From contig NC_044283.2 of NCBI RefSeq assembly GCF_004027225.2, forward strand, positions 62,001 through 126,000: 64,000 nucleotides of DNA. Reading direction: 5' to 3'. Below the pieces are notes generated by a model that had not been told where the DNA came from, did no database searches, and saw only the letters and a program-made list of their open reading frames with translations. Positions 56,620-64,000 of this stretch are shown here, in pieces (the stretch's first letter is position 1; each line of letters opens with the position of its first letter). A program made the translations under genes and the position numbers. The stretch is from Strigops habroptila. Lineage: Eukaryota; Chordata; Aves; Psittaciformes; Psittacidae.

Positions 56620-57480
56620 ACCGGGGCTGTGCCCCACCCTGTGCCCGGGCCCGAGCACCGCACTTGCCACGGCGCCCGCACCCTCCGGGTCCCGGTCTCT
56701 TCCCCGGCCCAGGGCAGCCCTGCCCTCAGGTGCGGATGTGCAGTTCCCGCTGCCCTGTGCGCGTACCGGGATACCGGGGCTCGGCTGCGCACCCGGGCGC
56801 GCTCCCCGCCCGGGCACCCCGGCCCCCGAGTCCCGCCGGCACCGCCCCCGGCCCCGCCTCGCCCCGCCCCCGGCGGCTCCGCCCCGGTACCGGCGATCCC
56901 GCGCGGCTCCGCCCCGCCCCGCCCCGCCGTGCACGGCGCCCGCCGCTGCCCGACCCCTGCCGCCGCTGCTGAGCACCAGGTACTGGGCGGGCTGGGACGC
57001 GGGGTCCGGCGGCGGGGCGCGGCGGAGCGGAGCGGGGCGGCCGGGCCGGGCTGGGCTCTGCGGGCATCGGCGGGCATCGGCCCTGCGGCCCCGCTCGGTG
57101 CGCCGGGAGCGCCGCGGCGGCGGCACTGGGGCCGGGACCGCGACCCCGGGCGGTGCAGGAACTGGGGGGGGATGCCGGTGCCGGGAACCGCGGATCGGTG
57201 CGGGGAGCCCCGACACCGGGACCCCGCAGCGGTGCGGGCAGTGGCCCGGGGGTGCGCGGTGCCTGGTGCGGCCGGAGCAAGGAACCGGGCGGGGAGCGGG
57301 GGGGATGGATCTGCGGTTTCCCCTCCCGCCGGTGCGCGGTGCCCGGTCCCGAGCGGCCTCGGCCGCCCCGTGCTACCGGGGGTCGCAGCACCCCCGGGTC
57401 CCCCTGTCCTTGGCCCGAGCAGGAGCTGCCCGGGGCAGTGCAGAGCGCCGGTGGTACCGGGCACCCCGTGCCGGGCACCC
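56620..57480. promoter_or_regulatory. CpG island of unassigned orientation
   Basis: About 0.85 kb of extremely CpG-rich sequence with clustered CCGCCCC/CCCCGCC boxes at 56,850-56,940. It has the look of a housekeeping promoter. On the - strand it would be a start for the DOCK-like gene 1.7 kb away; on the + strand it would serve an unseen gene to the right. Neither is supported by a recognisable first exon. Confidence 0.65.
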
Positions 57481-58842
57481 CGCGAGCCGCTGGCCACCAC
57501 GATTGGGGTCCGTGGGGTCGCAGAGTGCTGGTAGCAGCGGCGTGGGGTGCAGCCGAGGGACATAAATCTGCGCTGAGAGCCGCGTGTCACAGGGGTGAGG
57601 ACACCCGGGGTCGGGTCCCGGCTGTGGCAGCTCCGCTCGCCTGGCAGCTCCGTGCGGGACATGCGGGATCTTGCTCTGTTGGTGCTCGGCTCCCCCTTGT
57701 TAGGAGACACATCCATCAGCCAGAGCTGTGTCTGGGTGACACACGCACATGCACGATCCCAGGGATGTCACTTCGGGTACCACACACCGCGTTGATGCCG
57801 GCTGCTCGTGCTGGAGGGGTTCAGCCCACGTTGCTCCCAGCAGCTCACATCACCATGCTCTGTGGTCAAGGCCTTGGTGGCTGCTGGTGGGGCTTTGGCA
57901 GCAAAGCTGGGCACAGCCTTGGTTGCTCACCGTGAGATCGGAAGGTGCAGCTCTCAGGGCTGCTCCAGTCCCTCTTGTCCCCATGAGAGCACACAAAACC
58001 TAGTTAGAGCTGTGGTGCCTTGCAGAGGAGCCTGGAGAAGGTCTTCATGGAGCTCGTCTGCTTGGAGCGTTAGGTGGACACGTATGAGTAGCCACCGGGA
58101 CCTGGCTTTGCAGGGACCCAGCTTCGCAGCGTGTGCCCCATGGGGACAGGTCTCAGCCCAGCTGCTGGCCTTGGGTGCTCCTCACAGCTTGCAGCTCCCA
58201 GTGATCTCCACATCCAGCACCTCCCAGGGGACGTGAGATGCTGGGGACCCCCAGCTGTGTCCCTCCCTGCTGGTGCTGCCCAAGGAGAGGGGCCGGGGAG
58301 GTGACCCCTGGGCAGAGCTGGGCTCAGGCTGGCACCCGCTGTCTCTTCCCAGTGTTTCCTCTCCATGGGAAGCGTTCGGTCCTTGCTGTGCGGTCAGAGT
58401 GGATTTAAACACAGAAGCTCCTTTAGACTGAGATTATCTTCTCTATGAATTATAATTATTGTAATTGTTTAATAGTATGGTAGCACCCAGAGGTGACAAA
58501 TAATTGGTGGATCTGTTCCTGTCTGTAGTAATGATGCTACTTCCATGCTAAGCAGTGCTCTTGGACAGGGTCTGTCCTGCGTGTCTATGGAGATGGTCCA
58601 TGTCCTCCCAGCTGTTTGGGTGGGGAAACCAAGGCACAGGGCGAGGAAAAGCGCTTGCTAATTCCTGAATTCCCCTGGTAGTGGCATTGTCTAAAGCACA
58701 TGGAGACAAAGGCGGGGCGGGGCGCCTACGTTGAACATCCACTTAAAGGCAGGAATTTGTATTCCGAGAGGACGTTCTCCCGCTCTGTGCCGGGAGGCTG
58801 CAGCTGCAGCAGCTCCTGCGCCGGGGCCGGCACCGTGGCCAG

Positions 58843-58959
58843 GCTGCCCCATGGTGGGACAAGGCTGATGGGGGGACAGGGGCTGCCCCATGGTGGGACA
58901 AGGCTGATGGGGGGGCAGGGGCTGCCCCGTGGCGGGGACGAGGCCAGCGGGGGGACAAG
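58843..58959. repeat. 39-bp minisatellite, three copies
   Basis: Copies begin at 58,843, 58,882 and 58,921 with GCTGCCCCATGGTGGGACAA; the third is more diverged. Confidence 0.85.
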
Positions 58960-59229
58960 GTGTCACTGCCTGCGCCCGGGGCTGAGCCCCTGCAGTCAGG
59001 ACTGGTGCACACAGGGTTGACCGTGGTGGTGCAGCCACCCCGGGAGCTGCCGGGTGGCAAAGCCATTCCAGCTTGTTCCATAGATGTGCTTTGTGGACAG
59101 TTTGTGGTTCCCAATGGGATTCCTGGCACACGCAGCAGCACATGGAGTCCTGCTCTGTCACACTCTTGTCCCGGCGGCTTCTCTACGCGCTCAGATGGGG
59201 GCCTGAGCACTGCTCCCTAAGAGATGGGA

Positions 59230-59405
59230 TGTGCCTCCCCAGGAGAGCGTGGAGCTGCTCTTGTGATGGCCAGGCTGGATGGGGCTTGGAGCAACCTGCT
59301 CTAGTGGAAGGTGACCCTGCCTGGGGCAGGGTTTGAACTGGAGGAGCTTTAAGGTCCCTTCAACTCAAACCACTCTCTGATTCTATTCCATGATTCTATG
59401 AGCTG
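59230..59405 (+). mobile_element. CR1 LINE 3' tail fragment
   Basis: GGAGCAACCTGCTCTAGTGG, GGAGCTTTAAGGTCCCTTCA and a terminal CATGATTCTATGA tail; a 5'-truncated + strand copy. Confidence 0.85.
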
Positions 59406-62400
59406 TGCCTCCTGTGGCCAAAAGTCTTTGGGCTGCGTCCTATTTCCCTCATCCTGCAGTCGCTGCAGGAACAGCCCGTGCGGGAGGTGCTGGCAGAGCC
59501 CACGTGCTTTGGTGCTGTGCACCAGCCACCCTCTGGGCCGGGTCTCCGGGTCAAGTGTTTTCCCACATCCCGCAGCACAAGGTGTCTCCAGGACTCTGAG
59601 GAATGTTAATCGAGCCCACGTCACTGGGAAGGACATGGCAAGCAGGGTGTTTCCATCCTCCCCTTTTGGTCTCTTCTGTGGGTGCTGGACCACAGCGCCC
59701 AGTGGGTGCTGCAGACTGTGAGAGACACTCACCAGCTCTTCCACCGAGGTGGAGCCCCGCGGCTCAAAGGCAACAGCCTCCTCCTGGGTGCCAGCTCCCG
59801 GGGCTCCCTGCCACGGCTGGCCCGTGTTCCCCAGGGTAGGTCACCCCAGCTCATCATGCGAGTGGAGCGGTGGTGCCGGTGCTCCTCTGCCTGGCAGAGA
59901 GAGGTGGGAACGCAAGCGGGTAGCAGTGAGAGCAGACACTGCTGTCATCACAGCTGCGTTAGCGTCCATGGAAGACAGAGGAATCATTCGGCTTCTGAAA
60001 GCTTTGTGCAAGGGCTTTGCATTTCACTGTGCCTCCTGACCAACCATGTGAAGTCTCCATCTGACAGCACCAGCATCGCTGCAGTTGAAGAGAAGCGGAG
60101 CCAATGACCTCTGCATGCCCGCAGGAGGATGTTGTTCTTCCCTAACTGATGGATCCCTCCACGGGGCATTACCCGGGATGCAGCAGCCCTGGAGAGGTGC
60201 CCGCAGGGTGCTGCTGCCGCAGGGGTGGGTGATGGGGGTCCTGGCTCCGAGAGCCTCCTCCTGGGCCCCGTGGCAGCGAGTGACTGTTTTTCCTGCAGAG
60301 CACTTCAGCCCATGACCTAAATAGAGGAGCGAGCGGGCGCAGGGGACCCGTGTGTACGTGACCCCAGGCGATGCTGCTGGGTGCTGGGGTGCAGGGCCCT
60401 GCGCCCACCACCCTCTGCCCACCACCCTCTGCTTCCTGGGGAGCCCCGGGCTGTCTGAGCAGAGCCAAGACCTTCCTTGCCTTGGGTGCTGCTGGAGGGA
60501 GGAGCTTGAGTGGAGCAGGAGTGAAGCGAGGACCATGGGACACAGGGAGCTGGCCCTGGGAATGTGGCAGGGCTGGATGGGGTGAGCACTGCCAGTGGTG
60601 GCCAGAGAAGGGACGTGTTCAGCACAAGGGCTGAGCTGCTCCAGCGCAGGTGCTGTATTACCATGAGCACAGTCGGATATAAAGGGCAGTGACTCAGTGC
60701 CTGCAGGATGCAGGGGGGTCTGTGATGGTCTGTGAGCAGCTGGGCTTGGGAAGAGCCTCCAAGAGAACCACGAGGGCAGGGCACGAGCTGGCTTCATGGA
60801 GCAGCTTCCTCAGCGAGGAGCCAGATTTGGGGCTTGTGACTTGCCCAAGGAGAAGTTCTGAGTCCTTGAGTCCCGCAGATGCTCCAGCCCGAGTTCAAAC
60901 GCGCCAAGTGCTCCAGAGCCAAGGCAGGATTAAGCTCTGCTGCTAAGTGCGGAGCGGTGACCCTGGCTCCTGCCCGGGCCTCCGCTGAGAGCAAATGCCT
61001 CATCCTCCAGTGCCGCCCCTCTCCATTGTCAGCGGCATCTCTCTCCTTGCCAGAGATGAGGAAGAGCAAAGGTTCTGTCCCAGGAAAGCTGCTGCACCAA
61101 CAGAGATTATGGGCAATCAGCTCTTCTCAGCTCCACGACAATCTGGCTTCCTCTCATAAATCTAATCTCCCAGCTTCCTGCATCCTGAGGGGAAGATTTA
61201 TGTGTCTGCTTCGGTTCTGCCACTGCCACTGCCAGGAGGTGGAGGATGGGTGGAGGAGGGACCAAAGCTGGCCAGGGACGGGCGAGTTGTTCATGGCGTG
61301 AGGGGCAGCTGTACCCTCTGTCGGTGTCCGTGGCGCTGCCATTGGATGCCGTGGCTGGGATCTGCCCGGCAGCCCCGGCTGGTCTGTGCCACAGGACACC
61401 AACATCCATCGAGCCAGGAGGAAGAGCTGAGCTGGGCCTTGCGGCTCCAGAGGAGGAGGAGGAGGAGAAGCAGGGCTCTTCCTCTGAGGTCAGCCCTGCA
61501 GCCCTCACAAGATGAGTCTCAACGCAAACCCAGAAGGCCTGGTGCCTGCCTCTCAAAACTCACCCTCAGCCAGCACCGGCCATTGGCTCTCCAAGGGAGG
61601 CTGTGGATAGGAGCTGATCGTGCACCGGCACAGCCCGGGCTGGTAATGCAGGACCAGGTCTGCGATCCCACCATCCAAAGTGGTGCAGGAGGCTCATGGA
61701 TCTGAAGGCTCTGCCTGAGGATGGCTGATATGTGGTTCAGAACATCTCAAAAATCCTTATTGCTCTGAGGAGTGTTTGAGGTTTGTGGGCAGTGAGGGCT
61801 TTCTGAGGACTGGAGTTTGGTGGTGGCCATGGCTGGGCCCATGGGAACCGTGGGAAGTGGTTCCTGATGCTTCCTTGGCTCCTGGGCTCACTCAGTGGAG
61901 GAGACATTGTTCCCAAGTGCACTGAGCACGCAGCTGAAGCCAGGAGCCCAACACCGAGTGCTCGTGTCACCTCCTGCATGGCAGTGGTGTCGCCTGGTTT
62001 TATCTCGACATCATCTGATGTGACCTGCTGTCACACCGTGTTCATGCACTCGTCATTCCCATAGGAACTGAGAGAGGAGAAAAACGCTCAGACCTTAAAA
62101 ACCTGCTGAGGCGGAGGATCCACCGTGGCACAAAAGGGAACAAACCCCTCCCCAGCTGCCCCAGCACTGCCCAGCCTCACTCTGTGAGGAAGTGGCTCCT
62201 CTGGCTGCCCTCACCCGTTCCCTGCTGCTCTGCCCGGGGCTCCCGCAGCCCAGTGCTGCTCCGTGCTCCTCCTCTGTGTTCGTCCTTTTCCTTCCTTGCC
62301 CTTCTCTCAGCCGTGGAATACCCCACATGTGTCCTCAGTTTTCCCGGGGTGCAGAGTGCCATTTCCCAGTAAATGTGCTTGAAGATGGCAACTGAACTGT

Positions 62401-62956
62401 GCTGGTATGGCTGGGGGCTGGTTCCCTGTGCTTCCTGTGCCTCTCTGTGCATCCGAATGTCCCTGGAGCTGTGCTTCCAGGCGGATCCATTGGCAGAGCA
62501 GTTTTCTTGGATCCAGCTACAGTATGGGGTGGCCCATCAGGTACTGGAGCTACTGGTTGCAATAACAAGTCCTGATGCCATCCTATGGCCAGGCTTACCA
62601 GTGCTTGAAGACGCCAGCACATGGCAAAAAGTGCCTGGACACGGTGCCAAATCCCAGTGCACCATAAAGCACTCACAGGGGCAAGAGGGAGGGTCCTGGC
62701 TCTTGGTGTTTGACATCCTTGGAGTTGTTCCCAAATGGAGTTAGCGCAAGGATAATTTATAGACTCTCTCCTTGTCCTTGTGGCTCATCCCTGCTCTCTC
62801 TGGTGGCGCGGTTTGGGAGGCAGGGGGTGACTGATGGCGTTGTGTTTGCTGCACGGGCAGTGGCACAGCCTCTGTTGTCAGTGAGGTCTCTGCTGCGGGC
62901 TCCAGGGCTGTGGCTGTGCCTGGACCCTGCTGGGAGCACCCATGCTTGGCTCTTGT

Positions 62957-63138
62957 TCTCTGGCTCCCTCTGCGCCATGTCTGTCAGTGCTCTTGTTGGG
63001 AACCCTCCAGAGCAGGTTCCTGACTCCCTCTGCCCCGTGTCTGTCAGGGCTCTTGTTGGGAAGCCTCTGGAGCAGGTTCCTGGCTCCCCTTACTCTGTGC
63101 CTGTCAGGGCTTTTGTTGGGAAGCCTCCAGAGCAGGCT
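62957..63138. repeat. 60-bp minisatellite, three copies
   Basis: Three tandem copies of a 60-bp unit containing CTGTCAGGGCTCTTGTTGGG and CCTCCAGAGCAGGTTCCTG, about 85-90 percent alike by eye. No coding role is apparent, although all three frames are partly open. Confidence 0.88.
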
Positions 63139-64000
63139 GGCCACACACGGGCAGCCCTCTGGGAGCGCTCAGCCCGGCTGTGCTGGTCCCGGTCCATGCT
63201 CAGAAGGCCCATCCAGTGCGGAAACGTGCCGGCTGGACCCTCTGCCCCTCGGTGCGTTGCTCCAGTGCAGCCGGGGATGCTGATGTGGGACTGGGGCGGG
63301 AACACCGAGCTGCAGGCAGCAGCCGTGGATGCGGCACAAGCCCAGTGATGTGACCCCGTGGCTGTGGCAGGGCCCCCGGAGCAGCTCATCCCGCAGCCCC
63401 ATGCAGCCCTGGTGCTGGCACAGCCCCCATCCATGGCCAGGCGCCACAGGCAGGGCACGACTCCCCCGGGCTTGGGGGTGTAGGGCGGGCGGTGCTGGCT
63501 CTGTCCCTGCGCCAGCTCCCTCCTGCGCCCATTGCTGCCCATACTAACAAGCTGCCCCATCCCTCCCGTGCCTCCAGCGCGTCTGGCCTCACAAACACTC
63601 CCGGCATCTGGGCTCGGCTCCAGGCTCAGGAGGGAGCGTGGCGCATGGACCAGCATCCCGACTAGCGCGGGGCTGGGGATGCGGGAGCCGGCGCCACTCG
63701 TCATGGGGGAAGTTGGGTCGGTACCAGGGCGATTCCAGGCTGCTGCGCACTCCAGGGCAGAAGAAGCAAGGCAAGAGGCGAGGGGAAACGGGGGGGGGAG
63801 CTGGTCCCACAAGTCCATTGCAGGGGGGCTGCAGAGCCAGCAAGGCTCCCCCATCGTGTGCCAAGCAGTGAGCTGTGGGCCGGGGTTGCGGGATGCGGGA
63901 TGCGGGACATGGTGTGGTACAAGGGAGTAACTCTGTGCTATAGGGACCCCACGTTGCTCTGCTCCTCGCTTGTACCTCAGGTGCCTCTGGAATTCTGGGA

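Larger units (their letters stand above)
57500..64000. other. Gene-poor stretch, no exon chain recognised
   Basis: 6.5 kb with short unrelated open frames on both strands, one CR1 tail (59,230), two minisatellites (58,843; 62,957) and an AT-rich patch near 58,440-58,500. No DOCK N-terminal exon (SH3, DHR-1) and no SEMA4F, M1AP, DQX1, TLX2 or PCGF1 sequence was recognised. Confidence 0.4.

Noticed and set aside
62373-62744. 123-codon + frame near the right end.
   Set aside because: No recognisable domain, no splice context and ordinary base composition; treated as chance.
63589-63864. 91-codon - frame containing YRPNFPHDEWRR.
   Set aside because: Looks exon-like for about 20 residues but matches nothing I know, and no neighbouring exon supports it.
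1-64000. CRISPR arrays, bacterial operons, tRNA or rRNA genes.
   Set aside because: None seen. All tandem repeats are minisatellites without the spacer pattern of CRISPR, and no cloverleaf or rRNA core sequence was noticed.

Overview
The window is vertebrate nuclear DNA, almost certainly from a bird. Genes are split into many short exons with small introns, the DNA is very GC-rich as on avian microchromosomes, and the interspersed repeats are fragments of CR1 LINEs plus one LTR remnant of a kind I associate with songbirds. A passerine or related bird is the best guess; this rests on remembered repeat consensus sequences, not on a search.

Layout, left to right. (1) 1-6,985, + strand: the 3' two-thirds of a gene encoding a paralogue of protein O-GlcNAcase (OGA), carrying the linker, stalk and acetyltransferase-like C-terminal domain; the glycosidase domain lies upstream of the window. 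(2) 7,300-8,300: a CpG island, probably the promoter and untranslated first exon of LOXL3. (3) 13,873-24,370, +: LOXL3, a lysyl oxidase with four SRCR domains, including a tandemly duplicated exon for half of SRCR domain 4. (4) 25,803-32,066, -: HTRA2, the mitochondrial serine protease, tail-to-tail with LOXL3. (5) 32,067-32,507: a bidirectional promoter. (6) 32,508-41,648, +: AUP1. (7) 42,079-43,989, +: a third member of the BNIP3/BNIP3L mitophagy-receptor family. (8) 44,241-54,902, -: the C-terminal half (25 exons, complete DHR-2 region) of a DOCK-A family guanine-nucleotide exchange factor related to DOCK1/2/5. (9) 54,903-64,000: a CpG island near 56.6-57.5 kb and otherwise no gene I can recognise.

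LOXL3 > < HTRA2, AUP1 > is the arrangement of human 2p13.1, so orthology of the central block is secure. The flanking genes are not in the human block. Their human relatives lie on 10q24-q26 (OGA, BNIP3, DOCK1, with LOXL4 and HTRA1) and on 8p (BNIP3L, DOCK5, with LOXL2 and HTRA4). The window therefore looks like the fourth member of a vertebrate whole-genome-duplication paralogon that kept OGA-, BNIP3- and DOCK-type copies lost from the human block. Two of the products are mitochondrial quality-control proteins (HTRA2, BNIP3-like), and the BNIP3-like promoter carries a perfect CLEAR palindrome. These are the most interesting aspects of the window.

Exon limits were read by hand from splice signals, reading phase and remembered family sequences. 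No alignment was run.
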